Shown: positions 40,793 to 50,461 of the stretch, one piece after another
Numbering within the stretch: position 1 is the stretch's first letter
How the letters are laid out: every line of letters begins with the position of its first letter
Assembly: GCF_021568285.1 (NCBI RefSeq)
Contig: NZ_JAKGTQ010000001.1
Location: forward strand, 930,001-994,000
Length of the DNA stretch: 64,000 nucleotides
Origin: Rheinheimera sp. UJ63
Lineage (GTDB): Bacteria; Pseudomonadota; Gammaproteobacteria; Enterobacterales; Alteromonadaceae
Direction: 5' to 3'
Position numbers and translations under genes: made by a program
Notes under the pieces: model-generated
Seen by the model: the letters and a program-made list of their open reading frames with translations, nothing else
Database searches by the model: none
Told to the model about the DNA's origin: nothing

Positions 40793-40807
40793 TGTTATAT
40801 CGTAACA
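40793..40807 (-). promoter_or_regulatory. Putative Zur operator
   Basis: The dyad TGTTA-TATCG-TAACA lies 33 bases before the zinc-type receptor gene. It matches the core shape of gammaproteobacterial Zur boxes. The cation-binding loops of the receptor support this reading. Confidence 0.6.
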
Positions 40808-41080
40808 ATATACTGCAATAGTGATATTATCACAATATGCGATTTCGCTAAGCGCGATGTGTGGTCGAGGTTTTACGATAAAGCGCGGTTAATGTTCGAA
40901 CTACCAGGCCAAGGCTCAGCGCAAAGTCTCCACGTTAAAACGCACAAGAAATCAAAAAAGGTACGTTAACTAACACAAAAAGGGCGGCGCAGCCGGCTAT
41001 AGAAGAGGTAATAACAAGAAAGGCATAAAAACTGAAGAAAGGCTGCGCGGATCGCGATGACTCGCGCAGTAATATAAAAC
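40808..41080. other. Intergenic region between bacterioferritin and receptor genes
   Basis: No gene is supported here. A CTGCGCG/CGCGCAG stem at 41043-41069 just after the bacterioferritin pair could be a weak terminator. The left end holds the receptor promoter. Confidence 0.4.
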
Positions 41081-41548
41081 TTAGAGTTGAGCTTGTAGAT
41101 AATTAGGTAAGCCCAGCATTTTGATTAAGCGCAATTGTTGCTCTAACCAATGCGCGTGATCGGTCTCAGTATCATCTAGCAGCTGTTGTAACATATCGCG
41201 GCTGACGTAATCTTGCTCTTGCTCACACAACGCCATGGTTTGTTTTAATAACTTCTGCACGGTGTATTCAACGTTTAAATCGTTTTGCAGCATGCTCGGC
41301 ACATCTTGCCCGACATGAATAGCATCACGCTTCGTCATATCCGGCACACCGCCCAAGAATAAAATACGTTCAATCAGCGCGGCAGCATGGCCTTTTTCAT
41401 CGTCAAACTCGTGATCGATGCGAGCAAACAGCTTACTCAGGCCCCAATCATCATACATCCGAGAATGAATAAAATATTGATCCATAGCGGCTAATTCATT
41501 GGCCAGTAAAGTGTTTAACGCACTGATGACTTTTGGACTACCTTGCAT
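41081..41548 (-). CDS. bfr: Bacterioferritin subunit with complete ferroxidase site
   Basis: The product has 155 residues and is a ferritin-like four-helix bundle. Ferroxidase ligands E18, E51, H54 and E94 are present. E128 and H131 correspond to E127 and H130 of E. coli Bfr. The haem-ligand Met52 is replaced by Lys. It stores iron by oxidising Fe(II). It is the second gene of the pair and its ATG shares a base with the first gene's stop. It probably co-assembles with its neighbour. Confidence 0.92.
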   Translation of the reverse strand: MQGSPKVISALNTLLANELAAMDQYFIHSRMYDDWGLSKLFARIDHEFDDEKGHAAALIERILFLGGVPDMTKRDAIHVGQDVPSMLQNDLNVEYTVQKLLKQTMALCEQEQDYVSRDMLQQLLDDTETDHAHWLEQQLRLIKMLGLPNYLQAQL

Positions 41549-42021
41549 TACTCACCTCCTAGTTGCGCTTGTAGATAATTCGGTAAACCCAGCGCGCTAA
41601 TTTGGTGCTGCTGCGTTTCTAACCAATCTAAATGACTTTCTTCGTATTCTAAGATGTCAGTTAACAAGTCGCGGCTGACATAATCTTGTAAACTTTCACA
41701 CAGGGCGATGCTTTGCTTTAACAGTGGCAGTTGCTCTAACTGAAAAGCCTCGTCGCATTGCAGCATTTCTGGCGTGTCTTCACCGATCCGCAATTTGCCC
41801 AGCGCTTGTAAATTAGGCAAGCCCTCTAGCATTAAGATCCGCTCAATCAATTTATCGGCCTGCTTCATATCTTTAATCGATTTTTTGTAGCAAACCTCGT
41901 CTAAGGCCTTTAAGCCCCAATTTTTATAGATGCGGGCATGTAAAAAATATTGATTGATTGAGGTCAGTTCTGCCGTCAGTACTTCATTCAATTTGCTCAG
42001 TACCTGAGAATCACCTTGCAT
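41548..42021 (-). CDS. bfr: Bacterioferritin subunit with haem ligand but degenerate ferroxidase site
   Basis: The product has 157 residues with the same fold. The haem ligand Met52 is kept. At the ferroxidase centre E18 remains, but position 51 is Asp, 54 is Gln and 94 is Gln. It therefore probably supplies haem while the partner subunit supplies ferroxidase activity, like known two-subunit bacterioferritins. It is the first gene of the operon, with a strong dyad 70 bases upstream. Confidence 0.92.
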   Translation of the reverse strand: MQGDSQVLSKLNEVLTAELTSINQYFLHARIYKNWGLKALDEVCYKKSIKDMKQADKLIERILMLEGLPNLQALGKLRIGEDTPEMLQCDEAFQLEQLPLLKQSIALCESLQDYVSRDLLTDILEYEESHLDWLETQQHQISALGLPNYLQAQLGGE

Positions 42022-42090
42022 AACTCACTCCTGCTAAATGCATTTAGTGGTACAGCATAGTACAAAGCCATCAAACAGGCAAAAAAATCA

Positions 42091-42109
42091 TGTATATCAT
42101 TGATATACA
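42091..42109. promoter_or_regulatory. Perfect dyad upstream of the bacterioferritin operon
   Basis: TGTATATC-ATT-GATATACA is an exact inverted repeat placed where a promoter for the bfr genes is expected. It is not a clear Fur box. It could be an operator or contain a -10 element. Confidence 0.5.
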
Positions 42110-42264
42110 ATTAAGAATGCTTTGCATTAGCAATGTGTATTTCGTTCACGGTGCACCACCTATCCTGAAAATCCGTAACCAATCGCAACTCACTTCGTTT
42201 TCAGCAAAATTAGCGCTATGGTGAACCGAAGCTGTCCGTTTTTAACGCAACACGAGAAATCACT

Positions 42265-43779
42265 ATGCAAGCAATACGTTATATCAGCCTGCTGTGTTTA
42301 ACACTGGGGTTATCACTGAGTGTTTCACTGCAAGCTGAGCAAATTAGCATTGATATAGACAACGCCATTGTTACCGAGCATCGCACGGAAATTAATGGCC
42401 AACGCGTAAACTATAAAGCCCATACCGGCACCCAACCGGTTTGGGACGATAATGGCCATCCTACGGCCACGCTGTTTTATACGTATTATCAACGCACCGA
42501 TATTAAAGATAATACTAAACGGCCGTTACTGATTTCCTTTAATGGCGGGCCTGGCTCGGCATCGGTTTGGATGCATATCGCTTACACCGGCCCAAAATCG
42601 TTAGTGATTGACGATGAAGGCTTCCCGATCCAGCCTTACGGCGTCAAAGCCAACCCCCACTCAGTGCTAGATGTGGCCGACATCGTGTTTGTTAACCCGG
42701 TAAACACCGGCTTCTCACGTGTGCTACCTGGCCCTGACGGTAAAATGCCATCGCGCGAGCAACAACAAAAAATGTTCTTTGGCGTCAATGCCGACATTCG
42801 TTATTTAGCGGCTTGGGTGAATACCTTTGTTAATCGCTATGAGCGCTGGCCCTCGCCGAAATTTTTAATTGGTGAAAGCTATGGCACAACGCGGGTTTCG
42901 GGCTTGGCGTTAGCCTTACAAAATAACGAGTGGATGTATTTAAACGGCGTGGTTTTGGTTTCGCCTACCGATATCGGTATTGAACGCCAAGGCCCGGTTA
43001 AAGCAGCCAACCGCCTACCCTATTTCGCTGCGGCAGCGTGGTATCATCAAGCACTGGCCAGCGATTTACAGCAAAAAGATTTGTACGATATTTTGCCTGA
43101 AGTGGAAAACTTCACCTTAAATGAGTATCTACCGGCTTTGGCGCGCGGTAATTCCTTAGCCGATGCGGAAAAACAGCGTATTGCTGGTTTAGTCAGCCGC
43201 TACTCGGGTATTAGTGTACAAAATGTGCTGCGGGCCAATTTGGATATCAGCACAGCGTATTTTTGGAAAGAGCTATTACGTGATCGCGGTCAAACGGTCG
43301 GACGCTTAGACTCACGCTATCTTGGCCTTGATAAAAGCGATATTGGCGAGCGCCCTGACTATTGGGCAGAGCTAACCTCATGGTTACATTCATTTACCCC
43401 AGCGATTAATCATTACCTGCGTACCGAGTTAAATTACAAAACCGACATTAAATACAATATGTTCGGTGATGTGCGGCCTTGGGATAGCAGTAATGACAAT
43501 ACCGGCGAAAATCTTCGTCAAGCCATGGCGCAAAACCCCTACCTACGGGTCTTAACGCAATCGGGTTACTATGATGGCGCCACCAACTACTTTGACGCTA
43601 AATATAATATGTGGCAGCTGGATCCCAGCGGCAAAATGAAAGACCGTTTAAGCTTCAAAGGCTATCGTAGTGGCCATATGATGTATCTGCGCAGTGAAGA
43701 CTTAAAGAAATCAAACGATGATTTACGCGAGTTTATTCTGCAATCATTACCCGCGACTGGCAAAGCTGCGAAATATTAA
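42265..43779 (+). CDS. S10-family serine carboxypeptidase, secreted
   Basis: The product has 504 residues with a signal peptide ending LQAEQ. It has an alpha/beta-hydrolase fold with the oxyanion motif FNGGPGSASVWMH, nucleophile GESYG, catalytic Asp in GYYDGATNYFD and His in YRSGHMMYL. Bacterial S10 enzymes act in the periplasm on peptide C-termini. It is a single gene between the bacterioferritin pair (divergent) and a terminator. Confidence 0.9.
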   Translation: MQAIRYISLLCLTLGLSLSVSLQAEQISIDIDNAIVTEHRTEINGQRVNYKAHTGTQPVWDDNGHPTATLFYTYYQRTDIKDNTKRPLLISFNGGPGSASVWMHIAYTGPKSLVIDDEGFPIQPYGVKANPHSVLDVADIVFVNPVNTGFSRVLPGPDGKMPSREQQQKMFFGVNADIRYLAAWVNTFVNRYERWPSPKFLIGESYGTTRVSGLALALQNNEWMYLNGVVLVSPTDIGIERQGPVKAANRLPYFAAAAWYHQALASDLQQKDLYDILPEVENFTLNEYLPALARGNSLADAEKQRIAGLVSRYSGISVQNVLRANLDISTAYFWKELLRDRGQTVGRLDSRYLGLDKSDIGERPDYWAELTSWLHSFTPAINHYLRTELNYKTDIKYNMFGDVRPWDSSNDNTGENLRQAMAQNPYLRVLTQSGYYDGATNYFDAKYNMWQLDPSGKMKDRLSFKGYRSGHMMYLRSEDLKKSNDDLREFILQSLPATGKAAKY

Positions 43780-43811
43780 TCTGGCGATAGCGCCTTAGGC
43801 TTAACGCCATT

Positions 43812-43848
43812 AAAAAAGCCGGTGAAGCAAACTTCACCGGCTTTTTTT
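43812..43848. terminator. Rho-independent terminator
   Basis: The stem GCCGGTGAAG / CTTCACCGGC with loop CAAA is flanked by A and T runs. It serves the convergent S10 and M23 peptidase genes. Confidence 0.92.
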
Positions 43849-43872
43849 ATGCTGCTTAACAACGCGTTAAAC

Positions 43873-45243
43873 TTATTCTGCGTTATTCGCAAGCGTACTA
43901 CTGGCTGAGTTTTTCGCCAGTAAGCTTTGCTGTTCCATTTGTGCTGTCAGTTGCTTCACACGTTTAGCAAAGCTGGCTCTGGATTCTGCAGATACCGGCT
44001 TCGCTAATGGAATATGCGCCGTCATCGGATTCACGGGCCGGTTATTGATATGCAGTTCGTAATGTAAATGCGGCCCTGTAGAGCGGCCAGTATTGCCCGA
44101 TAAGGCAATACGTTGACCACGGGTAACCCGCTGCCCGCGCTGCACATGAAAGCGGCTTAAATGTAAGTAACGGGTTTTGTAATGACCAAAATGCTGGATC
44201 TCAATATATTTACCCGCATAAGGATGGTTTTCAATGCGAGTGACCACGCCATCTGCAGGGGCTAACACTGGCGAACCCACGGGTAACGGGAAGTCTGTAC
44301 CGTTGTGCGGTGACACCCGTTGCGTGATCGGATGTAAGCGGCGCGGGTTAAAATGCGAGCTGATGCGCTGTTGCTTTTGCAGCGGGTAGCGCGAGAACGC
44401 ACGCTCTAAACTGTCGCCATTTGCATCATAATATTGGCCATCTTCATGCATAAAGGCGCTGAGGGTTTGCCGACGATTCAAAATACGGATGCCTTCAATG
44501 CGACTTTGCCCGGTACTTTCTTCACCCACGAAGTTTTCACTGCGCAGCACTTGAAACTGGGCGCCGGCTTGGATATCACGCGAAAAATTCAAGCGCTCTT
44601 TAAACAGTTGATTAATGTTATAGATATCCGCATCGCTTAAACCCGCACGCTGCGCGGAAACATAAAAGCTGCCGTACACTTCACCCACCAGAATATCGCT
44701 TTGCCACACGCCTTCATCCACGATTTCTTGATAAGCAAACTCATCTGCTGCGACCCGCTGATACACCACTTTTTTACCGGCATGAATATACAGTTCCATG
44801 CTTTGTAATTCACCAACATCATCTAACTGCAAGGTCAGTCGATTACCCGGGTGCAGCACGTCAAGCGCCAGCAAGGATTCATCAGAGGCCATCACCTGCT
44901 GGACCGTTTGGTAACTGAGGTTATAACGCGCAAAAATACGGCTTAAACTATCGCCACGCGATATCTGGTAAACTTTGACAAAGGGATCTTCAACCGGCTC
45001 GGTTTGCAGTTGTTGATGTACCCAACTTAACGCTTGCTCTAACGGCAGTAATTCGAAATTTTGCGGGGCATATTGTAAGCCCATCCCCAGCATCAGCGGT
45101 AATACGCCCATGCCACTTGGCTGTGTTTGCTGTGGTTTTGGTAACACCAGCAAGACACTCAAGCCCAGCAAACAACCCAACATAAGGCGTTGATGCAAGG
45201 CCGGCACACGACGCCGAAAATCATTGATGAAGTTATTAACCAT
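43873..45243 (-). CDS. mepM: M23 murein DD-endopeptidase, MepM-like
   Basis: The product has 456 residues. A membrane anchor lies at about 20-37, then a LysM-like region (VYQISRGDSLSRIFARYNLS) and an OapA-like middle. The M23 catalytic domain follows with HNGTDF, PADGVVTRIENHPYAGKYIE and GPHLHYELH, which hold the zinc and catalytic His residues. It cleaves peptidoglycan crosslinks in the periplasm. I prefer the start at 45243; a longer frame begins at 45291 and cannot be excluded. Confidence 0.88.
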   Translation of the reverse strand: MVNNFINDFRRRVPALHQRLMLGCLLGLSVLLVLPKPQQTQPSGMGVLPLMLGMGLQYAPQNFELLPLEQALSWVHQQLQTEPVEDPFVKVYQISRGDSLSRIFARYNLSYQTVQQVMASDESLLALDVLHPGNRLTLQLDDVGELQSMELYIHAGKKVVYQRVAADEFAYQEIVDEGVWQSDILVGEVYGSFYVSAQRAGLSDADIYNINQLFKERLNFSRDIQAGAQFQVLRSENFVGEESTGQSRIEGIRILNRRQTLSAFMHEDGQYYDANGDSLERAFSRYPLQKQQRISSHFNPRRLHPITQRVSPHNGTDFPLPVGSPVLAPADGVVTRIENHPYAGKYIEIQHFGHYKTRYLHLSRFHVQRGQRVTRGQRIALSGNTGRSTGPHLHYELHINNRPVNPMTAHIPLAKPVSAESRASFAKRVKQLTAQMEQQSLLAKNSASSTLANNAE

Positions 45244-45497
45244 TTTGCATTCTTTCTTATCGGTTGATGAAGGTGAATGTGGTTGCGGCATTCACTTAGC
45301 AAGGCATCACCGCGAAGGCTCGCAGCGGCACTGAAAAAAAATCATTCTATGCCATCAGCCAACGTTTTGCATCCCCACTTTAGCGCTGTTTAACAGATAT
45401 AATAGCGAGTTTGTTGCATGTTATCGCAAGCACCTGCCCGAATCGACAGAGAGCTGATATAGTCTGACGGAATTTTCCTCAACTTACAGGTATCGTT

Positions 45498-47150
45498 ATG
45501 CTGCGTAAAACCGTCGCACTTCTCAGCTGCCTTTGCAGTTTGTCGCTCAGTGCCGCCCCGGTGGTACTTCATAATATCCAAGGCTATGGCTTTGATGAAC
45601 AACGACAATTAGTCAAATTCCAAACCTTAGTGTTTGATAACGAAACGGGGCAAGTGTTAGCGCGGGGCGATAGCACCTTACGCCAACAGTATGCCCAAGC
45701 GACGCAATGGGATGGCCAAGGTAAAACGGTACTCCCAGGCCTGATTGATGGTCATGGCCATGTCCTCGGCTTAGGCGATTACCTTAATCAAGCCGATTTA
45801 CGTGGCATTAGCAGTGAAAAACAGTCGGCTGCCAGTGTCGCGGCATTTGCGCAAAGTAACCCAAAACAACAATGGGTAATGGGCCGCGGTTGGAATCAGG
45901 TGCTTTGGGATAGCAAAGCCTTCCCAAGCAAAACCAGTTTAGATGAAATGGTCGCTGACAGACCGGTTTATTTGGTTCGTGTTGATGCGCATGCGGCTTG
46001 GGTAAACAGTAAGGCACTGGCTTTGGCGGGGATCACGAAAGATACGATCGACCCTCCTGGCGGTGAAATTATTCGCGATGCCAATGGCGAACCCACCGGC
46101 GTGCTAATTGATAATGCCATGGGCTTAGTACAAAGTAAGATCCCTGCGCCAACCAACGAAGATAAAGAAGCGGCGCTAGACAAAGCTTTCGCCCACCTAT
46201 TAGCCTTAGGCATTACCTCAGTACATGATGCTGGCGTAAGCTCAGAGCTGGCCGCCTTGTATCAGCAGTTGCAACAACAGCAACAACTCGGTGTGCGTAT
46301 CTATCCGATGCTGTCGGCCAAAGATCCGCAACTCGCCGATTGGTTTAAAAAAGGTATAGTGGATGACCAAACTGACTGGTTAGATATTCGGTCGGTAAAA
46401 ATTTATGGTGACGGTGCCCTGGGTAGCCGTGGTGCAGCGTTACTTAGCGACTACAGTGACCGTGCAGGCCAACAAGGGTTGTTAGTAACACAGCCCGATG
46501 CCCTCACCGAAATTATGCGTTTAACCATTGGCGCCGGCTTTCAGGCTAATGTGCATGCCATTGGCGATCGCGCCAATCGTTTAGCTTTAGATCGCTTTGA
46601 ACAACTCAGCCCGCTGGCTGATTTAGCTAAAGCGCGGCATCGGATTGAACATGCGCAAATTGTTTCACCCAAAGATATTCCGCGCTTTAAAGCCTTACAT
46701 GTGTTACCGGCAATGCAAGCAGTGCACGCCACGTCAGATATGAATATGGCCGGTGATCGCTTAGGTGTGGCGCGTTTACGTGGGGCTTATGCATGGCGAA
46801 CCTTTATCGACCAAGGCAGTATCATTGTGGGTGGTTCAGATTTCCCTGTGGAATTGGCCAACCCGTTTCATGGTTTACATGCCTCAGTGACACGGCAAGA
46901 CCAACAAAATCAGCCCGAAGGCGGTTGGATGCCAGAGCAACGCCTCACCTTGGTGGAGGCATTACGCTCCTTTACCGTTGATGCAGCCTATGGTGCGTTT
47001 CAAGAAGATAAAATGGGGCATTTACAACCGGGCAGCTGGGCCGATTTTATCTTAGTTGATCGGGATATTTTTAACGTACCGGCGACGGAACTGTGGCAAA
47101 CCACTACTTTAGAAACGTGGATCCACGGCAAACAACGTTATAAAAAATAA
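45498..47150 (+). CDS. Secreted amidohydrolase, YtcJ-like
   Basis: The product has 550 residues with a signal peptide ending SLSAAP. It has a metal-dependent hydrolase barrel with GLIDGHGHVLGLG, VHAIGDRANRLAL, HRIEHAQIV and GGSDFPVE in order. These are the metal and catalytic positions of the YtcJ/amidohydrolase-3 group. The substrate is unknown. It is a single gene, convergent with hpf. Confidence 0.88.
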   Translation: MLRKTVALLSCLCSLSLSAAPVVLHNIQGYGFDEQRQLVKFQTLVFDNETGQVLARGDSTLRQQYAQATQWDGQGKTVLPGLIDGHGHVLGLGDYLNQADLRGISSEKQSAASVAAFAQSNPKQQWVMGRGWNQVLWDSKAFPSKTSLDEMVADRPVYLVRVDAHAAWVNSKALALAGITKDTIDPPGGEIIRDANGEPTGVLIDNAMGLVQSKIPAPTNEDKEAALDKAFAHLLALGITSVHDAGVSSELAALYQQLQQQQQLGVRIYPMLSAKDPQLADWFKKGIVDDQTDWLDIRSVKIYGDGALGSRGAALLSDYSDRAGQQGLLVTQPDALTEIMRLTIGAGFQANVHAIGDRANRLALDRFEQLSPLADLAKARHRIEHAQIVSPKDIPRFKALHVLPAMQAVHATSDMNMAGDRLGVARLRGAYAWRTFIDQGSIIVGGSDFPVELANPFHGLHASVTRQDQQNQPEGGWMPEQRLTLVEALRSFTVDAAYGAFQEDKMGHLQPGSWADFILVDRDIFNVPATELWQTTTLETWIHGKQRYKK

Positions 47151-47156
47151 CCCAGT

Positions 47157-47179
47157 AAAAAGCCGCGATTAACGCGGCT
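47157..47179 (-). terminator. Terminator of hpf
   Basis: AGCCGCG-ATTAA-CGCGGCT is followed on the minus strand by a short T run. Confidence 0.7.
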
Positions 47180-47228
47180 ATGGATGGCGCTGCTGGCGAA
47201 AGCCGCAGCGCAAATAGCTTAAGGCAGT

Positions 47229-47600
47229 TTACTCTTCGATAACTTCTTCGAGTTCAGAGAAATCTGGGCTCGCTTTGCGGTTATGTTTATCACGTAATTT
47301 ACCGACAATCGAAGCTAACTTACGTTGTAGCTTATCGGCAGCGCCCGTTACGGCTTGGCCAACCGTTGCAGCATGTTCGGTTACGGCAACAGGTTCAACA
47401 CCTTCTAATCGAGCCTCTAACAAGCAGCGTTTATCATGGCCATCACGCTTAATGCTGCTGTTCTCATCACTTAAATGCACTTCAACCCGAGTAATATGAT
47501 CGGCAAAACGGCTTAATTTGCTGTTTAACGTATCACGGGTAAACTCGGCCAAACGTTCATCGGCCTGGATATGCCGGTCACTGTTTATCTGTACTTGCAT
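47229..47600 (-). CDS. HPF/RaiA-family ribosome-associated protein
   Basis: The product has 123 residues. The sigma-54-modulation/S30EA fold is recognisable (MQVQINSDRHIQADERLAEF, then VEVHLSDENS and a basic helix GAADKLQRKLASIVGKLRDK). Such proteins bind the ribosome decoding centre and promote hibernation in stationary phase. The acidic tail (SELEEVIEE) is like RaiA-type short forms. It has its own terminator. Confidence 0.88.
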   Translation of the reverse strand: MQVQINSDRHIQADERLAEFTRDTLNSKLSRFADHITRVEVHLSDENSSIKRDGHDKRCLLEARLEGVEPVAVTEHAATVGQAVTGAADKLQRKLASIVGKLRDKHNRKASPDFSELEEVIEE

Positions 47601-47790
47601 AGGCTACTCCTTTTGAAAACGGTGTGTTGTCACTACCAGTGCAGCTCACAATCACACCGCATGCACTTTATAATTGGAGACAATCAACCTAACAGTCAAG
47701 GGTAAAAGCAGAAAATAACCGACATATTTTCAGACAGCACCGCAAAGTCTGGTTAAAATAGCCCAATGTTGGATCACGAAAGTCAGCAAT

Positions 47791-48558
47791 ATGATAAGCA
47801 TTAAATGGGCTAAGCTGATTAAATCGCTTCAGCTGAAAAAACACCGTAAAGCCGAGCAACTGTTTTTTGTTGAAGGTGAAAAAGCCGTATTAGAAGTACT
47901 CGAATCGGGTTGGACAGTACGCGCCCTCTTTGCCACCGAACGCTTTATTACCGCACAGCCACAGGCCATTAAAGCAGCACAACTCCTGCAAGCCTGCAGT
48001 AGTGATGAGCTGGTAAAATGTGGCACTTTTAGTAGTAATGACGCGGCCTTGGCAGTGGTGGCAATGCCGCAATGGCCTGCTTTTAGCCCGACAGCCACTA
48101 GCTGGACCTTGGTGCTCGATAACATTAATGATCCAGGTAATCTGGGCAGTATTATTCGCATTGCCGACTGGTATGGTATTCGTCATATTGTCTGTTCACC
48201 TGACACGGCCGACTGCTTTAACCCCAAAGTGATTGCGGCAGCTAAAGGCTCTTTTTTAAGGGTACAACTGCACTATTTGCCGTTAACAGAAGTATTAAGC
48301 CACGCCCAGCAACCCATTTATGGCGCCTATTTGGGTGGCGAGTCCATCCATCAATTAAGCTTAAACAGCTTAGGGGGCTATATCGTACTGGGCAATGAAG
48401 CGAACGGTATTAGCCAAGACGTTGGCCGCTGGGTCAATCGTCAAATCACTATTCCGGCCTTTGGTAACGCAGAATCATTAAATGTTGGCATCGCCGCTGC
48501 CGTGATTTGTGATAATTTAATGCGCTTAACCGCGCAATCTCAAGAGAGCAACTTATGA
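47791..48558 (+). CDS. TrmH/SpoU-family RNA 2'-O-methyltransferase
   Basis: The product has 255 residues. An N-terminal substrate-binding domain (LQLKKHRKAEQLFFVEGEKA) is followed by the knotted SPOUT domain. Its three motifs are NPGNLGSIIRIADW, VLGNEANGISQDV and IPAFGNAESLNVGIAAAV. It methylates rRNA or tRNA; the exact site cannot be told. It overlaps cysM by 4 bases (ATGA). Confidence 0.88.
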   Translation: MISIKWAKLIKSLQLKKHRKAEQLFFVEGEKAVLEVLESGWTVRALFATERFITAQPQAIKAAQLLQACSSDELVKCGTFSSNDAALAVVAMPQWPAFSPTATSWTLVLDNINDPGNLGSIIRIADWYGIRHIVCSPDTADCFNPKVIAAAKGSFLRVQLHYLPLTEVLSHAQQPIYGAYLGGESIHQLSLNSLGGYIVLGNEANGISQDVGRWVNRQITIPAFGNAESLNVGIAAAVICDNLMRLTAQSQESNL

Positions 48559-49439
48559 CCTTTCCTACCATCGAAGCCTATGTTGGCAATACGCCATTGG
48601 TGCGCTTGCAACGTATGGCCAGTCACACGCAAAGCGTGGTGTTATGTAAGCTCGAAGGCAATAACCCTGCCGGTTCAGTGAAAGATCGCCCGGCAATGAA
48701 TATGATTGCAGAGGCCGAGCGCCGTGGCACTATTCAGCCAGGGCAGCGTATTATTGAAGCGACCAGTGGCAATACCGGTATTGCTTTGGCCATGGCAGCT
48801 GCCATCAAAGGCTATCCAATGACCCTTATTATGCCCGCCAATGCCACTGAAGAGCGTAAAGCCTCTATGCGAGCCTATGGCGCAGAATTGATTTTAGTCA
48901 GCAAAGAACAAGGCATGGAAGGTGCGCGTGATTTGGCCATGCAAATGCAAGCTGATGGCAAAGGTATCGTTTTAGATCAATTTAACAATACGGATAACCC
49001 TGCTGCGCATTACCACAGCACGGGGCCTGAGCTTTGGCAGCAAACCGAGGGCAAAATAACCCATTTCGTTTCCAGCATGGGCACTACCGGTACCATCATG
49101 GGCACTTCGCGTTATTTAAAAGAACAAAACCCGGCGATTCAAATCATTGGTTTGCAGCCCGCCGAAGGCGCCAGTATTCCGGGGATCCGTCGTTGGCCGG
49201 CTGAATACCTGCCGGGCTTTTTTCAAGCCGAACGTGTTGATCAAGTGATCGATATTGAACAAGACGCCGCACTGGATACTATGCGGCGCCTGGCCAAAGA
49301 AGAAGGCATTTTCGCCGGTGTCAGCTCAGGAGGCTCGGTGTTCGCGGCTTTGCAAATCGCTGAACAAAATCCAGGCTCAATAGTGGTTGCGATAATTTGC
49401 GATCGCGGAGATCGCTACCTATCATCCAATATTTTTTAA
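48555..49439 (+). CDS. cysM: Cysteine synthase B (CysM)
   Basis: The product is a PLP enzyme of 294 residues making cysteine (or S-sulfocysteine) from O-acetylserine. The PLP lysine is in NPAGSVKDRPAMNMI, the phosphate loop is TSGNTGIAL, and a glycine loop GTTGTIMGTSRYL follows. The CysM-type signature RRWPAEYLPGFF is present. It is coupled to the methyltransferase gene upstream. Confidence 0.92.
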   Translation: MTFPTIEAYVGNTPLVRLQRMASHTQSVVLCKLEGNNPAGSVKDRPAMNMIAEAERRGTIQPGQRIIEATSGNTGIALAMAAAIKGYPMTLIMPANATEERKASMRAYGAELILVSKEQGMEGARDLAMQMQADGKGIVLDQFNNTDNPAAHYHSTGPELWQQTEGKITHFVSSMGTTGTIMGTSRYLKEQNPAIQIIGLQPAEGASIPGIRRWPAEYLPGFFQAERVDQVIDIEQDAALDTMRRLAKEEGIFAGVSSGGSVFAALQIAEQNPGSIVVAIICDRGDRYLSSNIF

Positions 49440-49451
49440 GCGCAGCGCAGC

Positions 49452-50342
49452 GTGAGTTTTGAATATCTGGCGCTGCTTGCCGCGGCTTGCTGGGCCTTTG
49501 GCAGTTTATTATCGGCGCAAGCCGCGACGCATCTGGGTGCCTTTGCCTTTAATCGCTATCGCATGCTGGTGGCGATGCTGTTGCTTTGGGGCATTTCGCT
49601 CCTTACCGAGGGTTGGCGCACATTAGACAGTGCTAGCATCTTGCTGTTAACGGTTTCCGGTGTCATTGGTATTGTGATTGGCGATACCGCACTGTTTGCC
49701 GCGATGAATCGCTTAGGCCCGCGCCGTGCCGGTGTATTGTTCGCTACCCATGCGTTATTTTCCGTGGTTCTGGCTTACTTTTGGCTTGGTGAAACCCTCT
49801 GGGGGTTAACCTTGGTTGGCAGCAGTATGCTAATGGGTGGCGTGATGATTGCGATTTTATTTGGTAAACGTCGCGCAGAACAACACATCTGGGAAACCAA
49901 TCAATATGGCTTAGCCAGTGGCGTAGCCTTAGGCTTGCTGGCGGCATTTTGCCAAGCGGTTTCTACCTTAATGCTAAAACCACTGATGCTAACCGCTATT
50001 GATGCGATTGCCGCTTCAGCGGTGCGCATGAGCAGCGGTTTTCTATTACATCTGCTGATTTTTTTACTCGGTTTTCAGGTGGCGCGTAGCCATTTGCCGA
50101 TTACAGCACGCATTTTATGGTTAGTGATTATCAATGCCAGCTTATCGATGGTGCTGGGCATGACCTTGATTTTGCAGGCCCTAAAATACGGTGATGCCGG
50201 CATGGTGGCGATGCTGTCATCGATTAGCCCGGTGTTAGTGCTGCCGATGTTATGGTTAGTGTATAAACGCACACCGGCTTGGGGCGCATGGTTAGGCGCT
50301 TTATGCACCGTTGTGGGCACCATGTTGATTTTATGGCATTAA
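49452..50342 (+). CDS. EamA/DMT-family membrane exporter
   Basis: The product has 296 residues with ten hydrophobic segments in two EamA repeats (starts YLALLAAACWAFGSLLSAQA). It begins with GTG, 12 bases after cysM, so it probably belongs to the same transcript. The family exports small metabolites; a cysteine-related substrate is only a guess from the neighbour. Confidence 0.82.
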   Translation: MSFEYLALLAAACWAFGSLLSAQAATHLGAFAFNRYRMLVAMLLLWGISLLTEGWRTLDSASILLLTVSGVIGIVIGDTALFAAMNRLGPRRAGVLFATHALFSVVLAYFWLGETLWGLTLVGSSMLMGGVMIAILFGKRRAEQHIWETNQYGLASGVALGLLAAFCQAVSTLMLKPLMLTAIDAIAASAVRMSSGFLLHLLIFLLGFQVARSHLPITARILWLVIINASLSMVLGMTLILQALKYGDAGMVAMLSSISPVLVLPMLWLVYKRTPAWGAWLGALCTVVGTMLILWH

Positions 50343-50461
50343 ATGCAGGCATTTCTGCCATGCCCGTCAGTAAAATTGCAGCATTCCCTGTCGTTCGGCC
50401 GTAGCAACCCACTAGCTTGCTCTGATATAGTGCAGTTTCGATAGAAAAAGAGGTTTACAGC

